DNA from: UBA11222 sp049323435
Lineage (GTDB): Bacteria > Pseudomonadota > Alphaproteobacteria > UBA11222
Direction of reading: 5' to 3'
Length of the DNA: 64,000 nt
Assembly (NCBI GenBank): GCA_049323435.1
Contig: JBMOMX010000032.1
Location: forward strand, 37,758 to 101,757
In this document: piece by piece, positions 34,294 to 43,555 of the stretch
Position numbering within the stretch: the first letter of the stretch is position 1
How the letters are laid out: the number at the start of each line of letters is the position of its first letter
The notes under the pieces: generated by a model
Databases searched by the model: none
Told to the model about the DNA's origin: nothing
What the model saw: only the letters and a program-made list of their open reading frames with translations
Position numbers and translations under genes: made by a program

Positions 34294-35043
34294 ATGACTA
34301 CCAGTCACACTGTCGCGCTGTTCGTAACCTGTCTGGTGGATTTGTTCCGCCCGTCGGCGGCGTTTGCGGCGGTGAAACTGTTACAGGATGCGGGATGCAC
34401 AGTCAGCGTGCCGCAGGCGCAGACCTGTTGCGGCCAGCCTGCCTATAATTCCGGCGATAAAAAAAATGCCTCGGCATTGGCGGCGCAAACCATCCGTAGC
34501 CTGATGGATTATGACTATGTGGTGGTGCCGGGCGGCTCCTGCGCCGCGATGATCAAACATCATTATCCCGAACTGCTGGCGGGCGATGCGGCATTGGCGG
34601 GCGCGGCGCGTGCGCTTGCGGGAAAAACGCATGAGCTGACGCAGTTTCTGCATGAGGTCATGCACTATAAACCGGCCGTATCTGGCGGGGAAAAAATCAC
34701 TTATCTGGATAGCTGTTCCGGCCTGCGCGAGCTGACTATAAAGGACCAGCCGCGCGCCATGCTGGGATCGCGCATCGTGGAAAATCAGGATAGCGAAACC
34801 TGTTGCGGTTTTGGCGGCACCTTCTGCGTCAAATATACGTCTGTTTCCACCGCGATGGCCGACAAGAAGCTGTACAGGCTCGCCGCCACTGGCGCGGTCC
34901 TGGTAGCGGGCGGCGATCTGGGCTGTCTGATGCATCTGGCCGGGCGCGCGGCGCGCCGCGATATGAAATTGCAGTTCCGGCATGTTGCGGAAATTCTGGC
35001 GGGCGATGACCAAACGCCCGCCATCGCGGCAGAGGAAAAATAA
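34294..35043 (+). CDS. lutA: LutA, lactate utilisation iron-sulfur protein
   Basis: Cys-rich (CCG) subunit of the LutABC L-lactate oxidation system. 249 residues. Two CCG-type clusters: QTCCGQPAYNSGD (near 45-57) and ETCCGFGGTFCVKY (near 168-181), with DSCSGLREL before the second. It overlaps lutB by one base. Ribosome site weak, suggesting coupling to fic. Confidence 0.93.
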   Translation: MTTSHTVALFVTCLVDLFRPSAAFAAVKLLQDAGCTVSVPQAQTCCGQPAYNSGDKKNASALAAQTIRSLMDYDYVVVPGGSCAAMIKHHYPELLAGDAALAGAARALAGKTHELTQFLHEVMHYKPAVSGGEKITYLDSCSGLRELTIKDQPRAMLGSRIVENQDSETCCGFGGTFCVKYTSVSTAMADKKLYRLAATGAVLVAGGDLGCLMHLAGRAARRDMKLQFRHVAEILAGDDQTPAIAAEEK

Positions 35044-36467
35044 TGCAGCGCCATCCCGCCGCCTTTAACGCCAATGCCGCCGAGGCGCTGCTGGATGCGG
35101 ATTTGCAGGCGGCGCTGGGCGCGGCCGAAGCGGGCTTTGGCGTCAAGCGCCGCAAGGCCATTCAGGGCCTGCCGGAGTTCGAGGCGCTCTGTGATCAGGC
35201 GGCGGCGATCAAGGACCATGTGCTGGATCATCTGGATGTGTATCTGCAACGTTTTGAGGCGCAGGTCTTCGCCGCCGGCGGCATGGTGCACTGGTGCGAG
35301 GATGCGCAGCAGGCGCGCGAGGTCATTCTGAAAATCTGCCGCTCGGTGAACGCCAAAACCGTGACCAAGGGTAAAAGCATGGTGGCCGAGGAAGTGGGAC
35401 TCAACCCGTTTCTGGAGGCCCATAATATCCGCCCGATCGAAACCGATCTGGGCGAATATATTATTCAGTTGGCGGAAGAACCCCCCAGCCACATTATCGG
35501 CCCGGCCCTGCACAAAACCAAGGATCAGGTGTCGGATCTGTTTCATGCGCATCATGCGCCGCTTGGCTTTACCGAGCGCCAATCTTCGGGCGAGGCGCTG
35601 GTCGGCGAGGCGCGCGCTATTTTGCGCCAGAAATATCTGGTGGCCGATGTGGGCGTAACGGGCGCGAATTTCCTGATCGCGGAAACCGGCAGCACCGTCA
35701 TCGTCACCAATGAAGGCAATGGCGATATGACGCAGATTTTCCCGCGCGTGCATATTGTTATCGCCAGCATCGAAAAAATCGTCCCGACGCTGGAGGATAC
35801 GGCCACCTTGTTGCGCGTGCTGGCGCGTTCCGCTACCGGACAGGAAATGTCCGTATACACCACATTTTCGACGGGGCCAAAGCGGCGCGGCGATGCCGAT
35901 GGCCCGGAACAGTTTCATGTGGTGTTGCTGGATAATGGGCGCAGCGCCATGCTGGGCGGCGCGCAACGCGATATGCTGCGCTGTATCCGCTGCGGCGCCT
36001 GCATGAATAATTGCCCGGTCTATATGGCGGCGGGCGGCCATGCCTATGGCGCGACCTATATGGGGCCGATGGGCGCCGTGCTGACCCCCAATCTTGAAGG
36101 CGTGAAACGCGCCCAGGCGCTGCCCTTCGCCTCAACCTTCTGCGGCAAATGCGAAACGGTCTGCCCGGTGCGCATTCCGCTTCCCAAACTGATGCGGGAA
36201 TTGCGCAGCGCGGCGCATATGGCGCGGCTGACGCCTGCGCGCGAACGGCTATGGCTGGCGCTCTGGTCGTGGGTGGCGCAACGGCCCGAACTCTATCATC
36301 GGCTTGGCGGCGCGGGGATGCGTATCCTCGCCATGCTGGCCCGTGGAAAGGGGCGCTTTGGCTGGCTGCCGCTGGCGGGCGGCTGGACAGGCACGCGCGA
36401 TTTCCCAGCGCCCCAGGGCGAAAATTTCATGGCGCAATGGGCGCGGGGCGAAAAGGATACGCCATGA
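35043..36467 (+). CDS. lutB: LutB, lactate utilisation ferredoxin-domain protein
   Basis: 474 residues. An N-terminal LUD domain (VTKGKSMVAEEVGLNPFLE, DVGVTGANFLIAETGSTVIVTNEGN) and a C-terminal 4Fe-4S part with RCIRCGACMNNCPVY and FCGKCETVCPVRIPL. Electron-carrying subunit of LutABC. The ATGA overlap with lutC shows tight coupling. Confidence 0.95.
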   Translation: MQRHPAAFNANAAEALLDADLQAALGAAEAGFGVKRRKAIQGLPEFEALCDQAAAIKDHVLDHLDVYLQRFEAQVFAAGGMVHWCEDAQQAREVILKICRSVNAKTVTKGKSMVAEEVGLNPFLEAHNIRPIETDLGEYIIQLAEEPPSHIIGPALHKTKDQVSDLFHAHHAPLGFTERQSSGEALVGEARAILRQKYLVADVGVTGANFLIAETGSTVIVTNEGNGDMTQIFPRVHIVIASIEKIVPTLEDTATLLRVLARSATGQEMSVYTTFSTGPKRRGDADGPEQFHVVLLDNGRSAMLGGAQRDMLRCIRCGACMNNCPVYMAAGGHAYGATYMGPMGAVLTPNLEGVKRAQALPFASTFCGKCETVCPVRIPLPKLMRELRSAAHMARLTPARERLWLALWSWVAQRPELYHRLGGAGMRILAMLARGKGRFGWLPLAGGWTGTRDFPAPQGENFMAQWARGEKDTP

Positions 36468-37141
36468 GCCAGCAACGCATGGCCATAATGGATAAAATTC
36501 GGGCCTCGCATCGGGCGCGCGGCATTGGCTCTTCGCAACAGGCGGTGGATGCGCGGCTGAATGCGCGGGCGCAAAATCTTGTTCCTGCGCGCGGGCGGCT
36601 GACTGGCGATGCGCTGCGCGCCCGGTTAGAACAGTTTGCCGTGAAATCCCAGGCCAGCATTGTCTCGGTGGCGGCCCCGCGCGACGTGCCGCAGGCCATT
36701 GGCGCTTATCTGACGGCGCATCATCTGCCTGGCCCGGTGCGGCTTTGCGGCGACGGCTTTCTGGCCGCAATGCCCTGGGATCTGATTGCCAGATTTAATC
36801 CCGCTACCGGCGCGGTGCAGGAAACAGATGGTGTTGGGGTTTCTGTGGCGCTGTGCGCTATTGGCGAAACCGGCACGCTGATGTTGATCTCCGGCCCCAA
36901 TGCCGCCAGCGGGCTGAATTTTCTTCCGCCCGCGCATATTATTGTGCTGCGCGCGGGTGATATAGTGGGCGCGCTCGAAGATGGCTGGGCGCGCCTGCGC
37001 CAGGCAGGAAACGGCCAGATGCCGCGCACCGTCAATCTGATCACCGGCCCCTCGCGCACCGCCGACATTGCCCAGACCATGTATATGGGCGCGCATGGGC
37101 CAAAGCATCTACATGTGATTATTGTGGATAACCATGCCTAG
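36464..37141 (+). CDS. lutC: LutC, lactate utilisation LUD-domain protein
   Basis: 225 residues, a single LUD domain: GVSVALCAIGETGTLML and LPPAHIIVLRAGDIVGALEDGW, ending in GPSRTADIAQTMYMGAHGPKHLHVIIVD. ATG 36464 overlaps the lutB TGA. Third component of the pathway taking lactate to pyruvate; no lactate permease adjoins. Confidence 0.93.
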   Translation: MSQQRMAIMDKIRASHRARGIGSSQQAVDARLNARAQNLVPARGRLTGDALRARLEQFAVKSQASIVSVAAPRDVPQAIGAYLTAHHLPGPVRLCGDGFLAAMPWDLIARFNPATGAVQETDGVGVSVALCAIGETGTLMLISGPNAASGLNFLPPAHIIVLRAGDIVGALEDGWARLRQAGNGQMPRTVNLITGPSRTADIAQTMYMGAHGPKHLHVIIVDNHA

Positions 37142-37730
37142 GCCCCGTAAACCGCGTCCGCCTACGGGCGATGAAACCGATCTGTTCGCAAGCGCGGTGG
37201 CCGGCGCCAAACCCCTGCGCCAACGCCCCAGCGTCCCGGAAATTTTTTTCGCGCCGCGTAAAAAACCCGGTTTGATCCGGCCGATCACCCATCCCCCGAT
37301 CGAGGATCGCCCTTCGCCCCCCATTCACGCGAAAAACCGCGCCGCCGTCAGCGGGATGGATGGCAAAAATGCGGAACGCCTGATCCGGGGCAGGCTGGAA
37401 ATCGAGGGGCGGCTGGATCTGCACGGCCATCGCCTGGACACCGCGCAGCGCGAACTGGCGGATTTTATCCGCCGCAATCATTCTTACGGCAAACGCTGTG
37501 TGCTGGTGATCACCGGCAAGGGCCGATCACTGAAAAATGCGGCGCCTGAAGAACCTTCCATAGGCGGACGTTACAGCATCCCCGAACGCAAGGGCGTGCT
37601 GTTCGATCTGGTGCCCGAATGGCTCAGCGCCCCCGAGCTCACCCCCTATGTGGTGGCATTTTCGCCTGCCCAGCCCAAACATGGCGGCAGCGGCGCGCTC
37701 TATGTGTATCTGCGGCGGGAGCGGTCTTGA
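37134..37730 (+). CDS. Smr domain protein
   Basis: 198 residues. A basic, Pro-rich N-terminal half precedes a C-terminal Smr domain (LDLHGHRLDTAQRELADFIRRN near residues 100-121, VLVITGKGRS after it), associated with nucleic-acid binding or nicking. It overlaps lutC by 8 bases. In relatives it usually follows mltA, so the fic-lutABC block sits between the two. Its TGA lies within a fragment of a repeat shared with 45.4 kb. Confidence 0.88.
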   Translation: MPRPRKPRPPTGDETDLFASAVAGAKPLRQRPSVPEIFFAPRKKPGLIRPITHPPIEDRPSPPIHAKNRAAVSGMDGKNAERLIRGRLEIEGRLDLHGHRLDTAQRELADFIRRNHSYGKRCVLVITGKGRSLKNAAPEEPSIGGRYSIPERKGVLFDLVPEWLSAPELTPYVVAFSPAQPKHGGSGALYVYLRRERS

Positions 37731-37745
37731 GCAATTCCTGCTTGG
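37723..37745 (+). repeat. Solo fragment of the 45.4-kb repeat at the smr stop
   Basis: Matches 45406-45428 at 19 of 23 bases (GGTCT, then GAGCAA, then TCCTG). It begins in the last smr codons and provides their TGA. Confidence 0.5.
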
Positions 37746-37809
37746 AGTGACGCAGATAATTCAATCCCCATCACGCAGACAAAGTTCAGTAGCAGGGAGA
37801 ATTTTCGCG

Positions 37810-39000
37810 ATGGGGCACGGCGCTAAATTATCTGCGCTTATTCTGCTGGCAATGCTGACGGCGGCGCCAGCAATATCAAAGCAAATAACGGTTGCTGACA
37901 CGCAACAGCTGCATGCGGCGCTTCAGTCGCTCAGTCTGGGAGACAAGATTATTCTTGCGCCTGCACGATACCGGACACATTTACTGTTTACCGCGCGGCA
38001 TTCCGGAACCCAGGCGCTGCCTGTCCGGCTGACGGCCAGAGATGGCGCGGGCAGCGCGATTATAGATGGCGCGGGCGCGGACATCACCGTCAAATTTGCT
38101 GGCGCGGCCTATATCCATCTTGAAGGGCTGGACATTACCGGCGGCGGTTATCATGGGGTGTTTTTCTCCGATGGCGCGCACCATATCAGGGTCGCAGGCA
38201 GCCGGATTTACGATAATTACGCCGCGCGGCCCCTGGACAGCCATGCCGAATTGAAAGGCACGGGGCCGGCGGATAACCGGCCGCATCATATTGCCATCCT
38301 TGATAATGAGATATTTCATTCATCGCATCCGCCGGGCGGAAATTTTCAGGGCATAGATTGTAATTTCTGCGATGATTTTCTGATTTCCGGAAATTATCTG
38401 CATGATATCCGTCAGCCCGTGTCAGAGCCCTATTCGCATTATGACCGGGGCAGCTGCATTCAGATGAAAAGCTCCAGCCGGAATGTTGTAATCGAGCGCA
38501 ATAAAATTGCACATTGCCATATCGGCATTGTTTATGGCGGCGAAGGATTGGCCAGCCCGGAACATATTGGCGGCATGGTGCGCAACAATCTGATTTATGC
38601 ATCAGGTGAAATCGCCATTGCCGTAGTGAATGTCCATGATGGCAAAATACTGCATAACACCCTGTATGCAAATGCCGGGGCCATTCGCGTGGCGCGCGAT
38701 CAGCGCAATCCGGAAAGCCGCAACATGGTACTGATCGCTAATAATATTCTGGATGGGCCGGTGCGCATATATTCGAACGGCGACAATGTGATGCAGCAGG
38801 CGAACCATGTGCTGACCCGGGAAGAAACTGCCTCACTGTTCATAAATGCGGCTGAATATGACTTCCGGCTTTTGCCAACCGCAACACAGATCATTGACAA
38901 GGGCGCAATGTCCGGCGGGCAGGTTGCTGACGATTTCGCAGGCACGCTCCGGCCAAAAGGCGCCGCCGCCGATATTGGCGCCTATGAATATCAGCCATGA
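37810..39000 (+). CDS. Secreted right-handed parallel beta-helix protein
   Basis: 396 residues with a signal peptide (LSALILLAMLTAAPAISK). PbH1-type repeats run through most of the chain (AAYIHLEGLDITGGGYHGVFF, HHIAILDNEIFHSS, FLISGNYLHDI, RNVVIERNKIAHC, GGMVRNNLIYASG, NMVLIANNILDG). It resembles polysaccharide lyases or hydrolases, but no catalytic set can be assigned. ATG 37810 has GGGAGA about ten bases upstream. It does not belong to the flanking housekeeping units and may be an acquired envelope-function gene. Confidence 0.82.
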   Translation: MGHGAKLSALILLAMLTAAPAISKQITVADTQQLHAALQSLSLGDKIILAPARYRTHLLFTARHSGTQALPVRLTARDGAGSAIIDGAGADITVKFAGAAYIHLEGLDITGGGYHGVFFSDGAHHIRVAGSRIYDNYAARPLDSHAELKGTGPADNRPHHIAILDNEIFHSSHPPGGNFQGIDCNFCDDFLISGNYLHDIRQPVSEPYSHYDRGSCIQMKSSSRNVVIERNKIAHCHIGIVYGGEGLASPEHIGGMVRNNLIYASGEIAIAVVNVHDGKILHNTLYANAGAIRVARDQRNPESRNMVLIANNILDGPVRIYSNGDNVMQQANHVLTREETASLFINAAEYDFRLLPTATQIIDKGAMSGGQVADDFAGTLRPKGAAADIGAYEYQP

Positions 39001-39041
39001 TCTCTCTCTAACCGGCGAGACCGTTTTTGGTTCATATTGAA

Positions 39042-39068
39042 TCGCCTCGCCCTCATTTGGCGGGGCGA
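39042..39068. terminator. Hairpin between convergent beta-helix and hslU genes
   Basis: TCGCCTCGCC and GGCGGGGCGA pair with one G-U over a 7-base loop. No strong T-run on either strand, so a terminator role is only likely. Confidence 0.4.
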
Positions 39069-39075
39069 AAAATTC

Positions 39076-40410
39076 CTACAAAATAAATTTCGACAGGTCG
39101 CGGTTCCGCGCCAGATCGCCAATGTGTTTTTCGACATAGGCCGCGTCGATGACGAGCCGCTCGCCCTCTCTGTCGGTGGCGGCGAAGCTGATCTCGTCAA
39201 GGATACGCTCCATCACGGTATGCAGACGCCGCGCGCCGATATTTTCGACATTGCTGTTGATCTCGACCGCGATATCGGCAATAGCGTCGATGCCGTCCTC
39301 GCTGAAGGACAGTTGCACCTGTTCGGTCGCCATCAGCGCGATATATTGCTTAATTAGGCTGGCTTCGGGTTCGGTCAGGATGCGGCGGATATCCTCGCGG
39401 CTGAGCGGTTTCAGTTCCACGCGAATGGGCAGGCGCCCCTGCAATTCCGGCAGCAGATCGGACGGTTTGGCGATGTGAAACGCGCCGGATGCGATGAACA
39501 GAATATGGTCTGTGCGCACCGGGCCGTGCTTGGTGCTGACACTGGTGCCCTCGATCAGCGGCAGCAGATCGCGCTGCACGCCTTCGCGCGAAACATCCGC
39601 ACCCTGACGTTCGGACCGGGCGCAGATCTTGTCGATCTCGTCCAGAAACACGATGCCGTTATTTTCCACCGCGCTGACAGCCTCGCGGACCAGCTGATCC
39701 TGATCCAGCAGCTTGTCGCTTTCTTCCGCGATTAGCACCGCATAGGAATCCTTCACCAGCATGCGCTTTTCGGTGGTCTGTCCGCCGCCCATGGCCTTGC
39801 CCAGCATGTCGCCGATATTGATCATGCCAATATTGGCGCCGGGCATGCCGGGGATTTCAAAACTGGGAAATCCGCCGCCGCCGGCGCTGACGCGAATGGC
39901 GATTTCCTTGTCATCCAGATCGCCCGCATGCAGCCGCTTGCGGAAACTTTCGCGGGTGGCGGCGCTGGCATTTTCACCCACCAGCCCGTCCAGCACCCGT
40001 TCCTCGGCGGCAAGATGGGCGCGGGCCTCAACTTCTTTGCGCCGGCGCGTGCGCACCAGGGTGATGGCGACCTCCACCAGATCGCGGATGATCTGTTCGA
40101 CATCGCGCCCGACATAGCCAACCTCGGTGAATTTGGTGGCTTCGATCTTGATGAACGGGGCCTGCGCCAGTTTGGCCAGACGCCGTGAAATTTCGGTCTT
40201 GCCGACACCGGTCGGCCCGATCATCAGAATATTTTTCGGCAGCACTTCCTCGCGCAGTTCCGCTGGTAATTGCTGGCGGCGCCAGCGGTTGCGCAGCGCA
40301 ATGGCGACGGCCCGCTTGGCGTCATTCTGGCCGACAATATAGCGGTCCAGTTCCGAGACGATCTCACGCGGCGTAAATGCCGATCCAGATTCAATGCCAA
40401 GCGCATCCAT
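39076..40410 (-). CDS. hslU: HslU, ATPase subunit of the HslUV protease
   Basis: 444 residues from ATG 40410 (MDALGIESGSAFTPREIVSELDRYIVGQ). Walker A LMIGPTGVGKTEISRRLA, Walker B NGIVFLDEIDKICAR, and the C-terminal IGARRLHTVMERILDEISF with ending LSKFIL that activates HslV. An open frame extends upstream into hslV but is not the natural start. It follows hslV by one base. Confidence 0.96.
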   Translation of the reverse strand: MDALGIESGSAFTPREIVSELDRYIVGQNDAKRAVAIALRNRWRRQQLPAELREEVLPKNILMIGPTGVGKTEISRRLAKLAQAPFIKIEATKFTEVGYVGRDVEQIIRDLVEVAITLVRTRRRKEVEARAHLAAEERVLDGLVGENASAATRESFRKRLHAGDLDDKEIAIRVSAGGGGFPSFEIPGMPGANIGMINIGDMLGKAMGGGQTTEKRMLVKDSYAVLIAEESDKLLDQDQLVREAVSAVENNGIVFLDEIDKICARSERQGADVSREGVQRDLLPLIEGTSVSTKHGPVRTDHILFIASGAFHIAKPSDLLPELQGRLPIRVELKPLSREDIRRILTEPEASLIKQYIALMATEQVQLSFSEDGIDAIADIAVEINSNVENIGARRLHTVMERILDEISFAATDREGERLVIDAAYVEKHIGDLARNRDLSKFIL

Positions 40411-40411
40411 A

Positions 40412-40984
40412 TTATTTACCGGCCAGTTTGGGGAGGGTTTCAAGGGTGATGCTGGAATTAGTGTAGATACAGATCTGTGCGGCAATCGCCATTGAACGGC
40501 GCACAATTTCCTCGGCCGGCAGGTCCATATCCAGCAGCGCCAGCGCCGCCGCCTGGGCATAGGCCCCGCCGGAGCCAATGCCCACCACACCTCGTTCCGG
40601 TTCCAGAACGTCTCCGGTGCCGGTCAGCACCAGGCTGACATCCGCGTCGGCGACGATCATCATGGCTTCCAGACGGCGTAAATAGCGGTCCATGCGCCAA
40701 TCCTTGGCCATTTCCACCGCGGCGCGGGTCAATTGGCCAGGAAATTGCTCCAATTTGCCTTCCAGACGCTCAAACAGGGTCATGGCATCGGCAGTGGCGC
40801 CCGCAAAACCCGCAATCACCCCGCCCGCGCCCAGCGGCCGCACCTTGCGGGCATTGGATTTGATGACAATATTGCCAAGGGTGACCTGGCCATCCCCGGC
40901 AATGGCGACCAGGCCGTTCTTGCGCACCGACAGGATGGTGGTGCCGTGCCAGCCGGTGGGGTCGGCCTGTCTGGGGTGGGTCAT
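40412..40984 (-). CDS. hslV: HslV, proteolytic subunit of the HslUV protease
   Basis: 190 residues. The catalytic Thr lies in WHGTTILSVRKNG (near residue 15) after a short propeptide, and GDGQVTLGN and GSGGAYAQAAALAL are family blocks. It is divergent from hisB, sharing a 120-base promoter region (40985-41104). Confidence 0.96.
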   Translation of the reverse strand: MTHPRQADPTGWHGTTILSVRKNGLVAIAGDGQVTLGNIVIKSNARKVRPLGAGGVIAGFAGATADAMTLFERLEGKLEQFPGQLTRAAVEMAKDWRMDRYLRRLEAMMIVADADVSLVLTGTGDVLEPERGVVGIGSGGAYAQAAALALLDMDLPAEEIVRRSMAIAAQICIYTNSSITLETLPKLAGK

Positions 40985-41104
40985 GGAGAAAATAATCCGG
41001 TTTTGTTAATGCAGTGCTGACATAACCTTGCAAGCGGCATTGTACAATAGCCTGCAACACCTGCTAAAAGGACGCCGCACCCATCAAGCCGTCAGGAGAC
41101 ATAT

Positions 41105-41704
41105 ATGCGTACCGCCAGCGTTGCGCGCAAGACCAAGGAAACCCAGATCGCGGTGACCGTCAATCTGGACGGGACCGGGCGCTATAATGTGGCCACCGGC
41201 ATCGGCTTTCTGGATCATATGCTGGAACAGCTTTCGCGCCATTCCCTGATCGATATGGAAGTGCAGGCCACGGGCGATCTGCATATTGATTTTCACCACA
41301 CCACGGAAGATACCGGCATCGCCATTGGCGAAGCGGTGGCAAAGGCGCTGGGCGCGCGGCTGGGCATCCGGCGCTATGGCGCGGCTGTCATTCCGATGGA
41401 TGAAACCTGCACCGAAGTATCGCTGGATCTGTCCAACCGGCCGTATCTGGTCTGGAAAGTGGCGTTCTCTAGGCCCAAATTGGGGGAAATGGATACGGAA
41501 TTGTTTAAGGAATGGTTCCAGGCCTTTGCCTTTGCTGCAGGCGCGACGCTGCATGTGGAAAACCGCTATGGCGAGAATAATCACCATATTGTGGAATCCT
41601 GTTACAAGGGTCTGGCGCGGGCATTGCGCGCGGCTGTCGAAATTGACCCGCGCAGCGACGCCACCGCCCCGTCCACCAAAGGCACTTTAAGCGGCAGCCT
41701 TTGA
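41105..41704 (+). CDS. hisB: Imidazoleglycerol-phosphate dehydratase
   Basis: 199 residues. Metal-binding HHTTEDTGIAIG and ENNHHIVE are both present, plus MDETCTEVSLDLS. A single-domain HisB without phosphatase. It begins the local his group; GGAGA lies before ATG 41105. The stop overlaps the DUF2628 start (TGATG). Confidence 0.95.
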   Translation: MRTASVARKTKETQIAVTVNLDGTGRYNVATGIGFLDHMLEQLSRHSLIDMEVQATGDLHIDFHHTTEDTGIAIGEAVAKALGARLGIRRYGAAVIPMDETCTEVSLDLSNRPYLVWKVAFSRPKLGEMDTELFKEWFQAFAFAAGATLHVENRYGENNHHIVESCYKGLARALRAAVEIDPRSDATAPSTKGTLSGSL

Positions 41705-42219
41705 TGCGGATCTATTCCATATTTGAGCCTGCAAGCGGCCCCGCCCGCCCGGACGATCCGCGCAGCGTGATTTTCCTGAAAGAGGGATTTAGCTGGCCCG
41801 CGCTGCTGGTCCCATTGCTGTGGCTGCTTTATCACCGCATGTGGATGCTGGCGGCTGCCTATATTGGCGTGTCACTGCTGGTGTCACTGCCCGGTTACTG
41901 GCTGGGCCCGCAAGGTGTGGCCGCCGCCCTGATCGGGCTGGGTTCCGGACAGATTATGGCCTGCGAAGCGAATGGCTTGCGGCGCTGGCATCTGTCGCGC
42001 AACGGCTACCGCCAGGTGGCCACTATTGCTGCGCCGGATCTGCCGGAGGCCGAGCTGCGTTATTTTTCCGCACGCCCGGCCGCAGCGCCCGCACCTGCAC
42101 CCGCAGCATCCATGCGTTTGATGCCAGGCGCAGAGCGCCGCCAGTCAGCGGGCGGTTGGGGTTTCATGCCTGTCCGCCCTGGCCCTGGTGCAGGCGGAGC
42201 GCCGGAAACACGCACATGA
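41704..42219 (+). CDS. DUF2628 membrane protein
   Basis: 171 residues. MRIYSIFEP opening, three hydrophobic segments (ALLVPLLWLLYHRMWMLAAAYIGVSLL, GVAAALIGLGSGQIMACEA), then a Pro/Ala-rich tail. DUF2628 proteins often sit inside alphaproteobacterial his operons; function unknown. It overlaps hisB and hisH by one to four bases, so it is co-translated. Confidence 0.82.
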   Translation: MRIYSIFEPASGPARPDDPRSVIFLKEGFSWPALLVPLLWLLYHRMWMLAAAYIGVSLLVSLPGYWLGPQGVAAALIGLGSGQIMACEANGLRRWHLSRNGYRQVATIAAPDLPEAELRYFSARPAAAPAPAPAASMRLMPGAERRQSAGGWGFMPVRPGPGAGGAPETRT

Positions 42220-42863
42220 ATCTGGTTATTATCAATTATGGCTCCGGCAATCTGCGCTCGGTCGCCAAGGCCTTTGAGCGCGCCAGTTTGGACAGCGGCT
42301 GGCATGGCCGCATTCTGGTCAGTGATAAAGCGCGGGAAGTGCAGGACGCCGATTATATTGTATTGCCCGGCGTGGGCGCATATGGCGATTGTGCGCGCGG
42401 GCTTCAGTCTGTTGCTGGAATGCAGGACGCGCTAGGCCGCGCCGTGCAGGAAAAGCAGCGTCCGTTTCTGGGTATTTGCGTGGGCATGCAGCTTATGGCG
42501 GATCGCGGCCTGGAACATGGCCTGCATAAGGGGCTTGGCTGGATAGCGGGCGAAGCGCGCCTGCTGGCGCCCTCTGATCCGGGCCTGAAAATTCCGCATA
42601 TGGGCTGGAACAGTCTTATGCTACAGGCGCCAGGGCGCGCGCATCCAGCGCTGCAAGGCATGGATGCGGCGGAATGTTATTTTCTGCATTCCTACGAATT
42701 TGTTGCGCGTCAAAGCGAGGATATTCTGGCGCTGAGTGATTATGGCGGGCCGGTTGTGGCGGTTGTAGGGCGCAAGAATATGCTGGGCGTGCAGTTTCAC
42801 CCGGAAAAAAGTCAGGCGTCCGGGTTGCGTCTGCTGGCGAATTTCCTGCACTGGAAACCATAA
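42216..42863 (+). CDS. hisH: HisH, imidazole glycerol phosphate synthase glutaminase
   Basis: 215 residues. Class I glutamine amidotransferase: NYGSGNLRSV, PGVGAYGDC, the catalytic Cys in LGICVGMQLM, and His/Glu in VQFHPEKSQ. Delivers ammonia to HisF. ATG 42216 overlaps the DUF2628 TGA. Confidence 0.95.
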   Translation: MNLVIINYGSGNLRSVAKAFERASLDSGWHGRILVSDKAREVQDADYIVLPGVGAYGDCARGLQSVAGMQDALGRAVQEKQRPFLGICVGMQLMADRGLEHGLHKGLGWIAGEARLLAPSDPGLKIPHMGWNSLMLQAPGRAHPALQGMDAAECYFLHSYEFVARQSEDILALSDYGGPVVAVVGRKNMLGVQFHPEKSQASGLRLLANFLHWKP

Positions 42864-42904
42864 ATCATGACGCAATCAGCTCAAACCGTCCGGGCGCGCC
42901 TTGA

Positions 42905-42926
42905 TGTCATTCCCCGGCCTGTGCGG
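42905..42926 (+). repeat. Degenerate solo arm of the long inverted-repeat family
   Basis: TGTCATTCCCCGG... agrees at 19 of 22 bases with the left arm at 45454-45475. No matching opposite arm nearby. Confidence 0.5.
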
Positions 42927-42991
42927 TTAGTGTCATTGCGAGAATTAGATGTAATCGAATCTGATTGGCTCACATGCTGGGATAAAATCAA

Positions 42992-43555
42992 ATGACAGAA
43001 GACAGCGCCCGGGATGCTTTGAAAGCCACCCGCATCGAAGAGATCGAAAGCTTTGCCGGCAATGATCTGGCGGAACTGTGCGATCTGGCCACAGATGCAA
43101 TTGTCGATGGGGACGGTTTTCTGTGGATAAAGCCGCCGCCGGTGCGGATTCTGGAAAATTACTGGAACGGGGTTTTGCTGGTGCCCGAGCGCACCTTGTT
43201 TCTGGCGCGGCTGGATGGCCGCATTGCCGGTACAGCGCAATTATTGCGCCCATCCGTCAATAATGAATCCGGGGCCTTTGCGGCGCAGATCACGACTTTC
43301 ATCATAGCGCCCTGGGCGCGCCGGCATGGTCTGGGGCGGGAACTGATGCTGCAATTGCAGGAGGTGGCGAAAGCCCGGAACTACACCACGCTCGATCTTG
43401 ATGTGCGCGCCGACCGCACCGCGGCGATACGCCTGTTCGAAGGTCTTGGTTTTGAACGATGGGGCGTCAAGCAGCGCTATGCGCGCATTCACGGGCGCTA
43501 TCTCAGCGGTTATTATTACAGCAAATATCTGGATACGGACGGCGCTGCGGCATGA
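42992..43555 (+). CDS. GNAT family N-acetyltransferase
   Basis: 187 residues. Acetyl-CoA-binding motif A is APWARRHGLGRELMLQLQEVAK (near 109-130), with TTLDLDVRADRTAAIRLFEGLGFERWG completing the fold. Substrate unknown. It sits between hisH and hisA and overlaps the hisA start by 4 bases, so it is translated with the histidine genes; the gap before it holds a degenerate repeat arm. Confidence 0.88.
   Translation: MTEDSARDALKATRIEEIESFAGNDLAELCDLATDAIVDGDGFLWIKPPPVRILENYWNGVLLVPERTLFLARLDGRIAGTAQLLRPSVNNESGAFAAQITTFIIAPWARRHGLGRELMLQLQEVAKARNYTTLDLDVRADRTAAIRLFEGLGFERWGVKQRYARIHGRYLSGYYYSKYLDTDGAAA

Noticed and set aside
34785..36041. A 418-codon minus-strand open frame
   Set aside because: Antisense of lutA and lutB, which carry intact iron-sulfur motifs.
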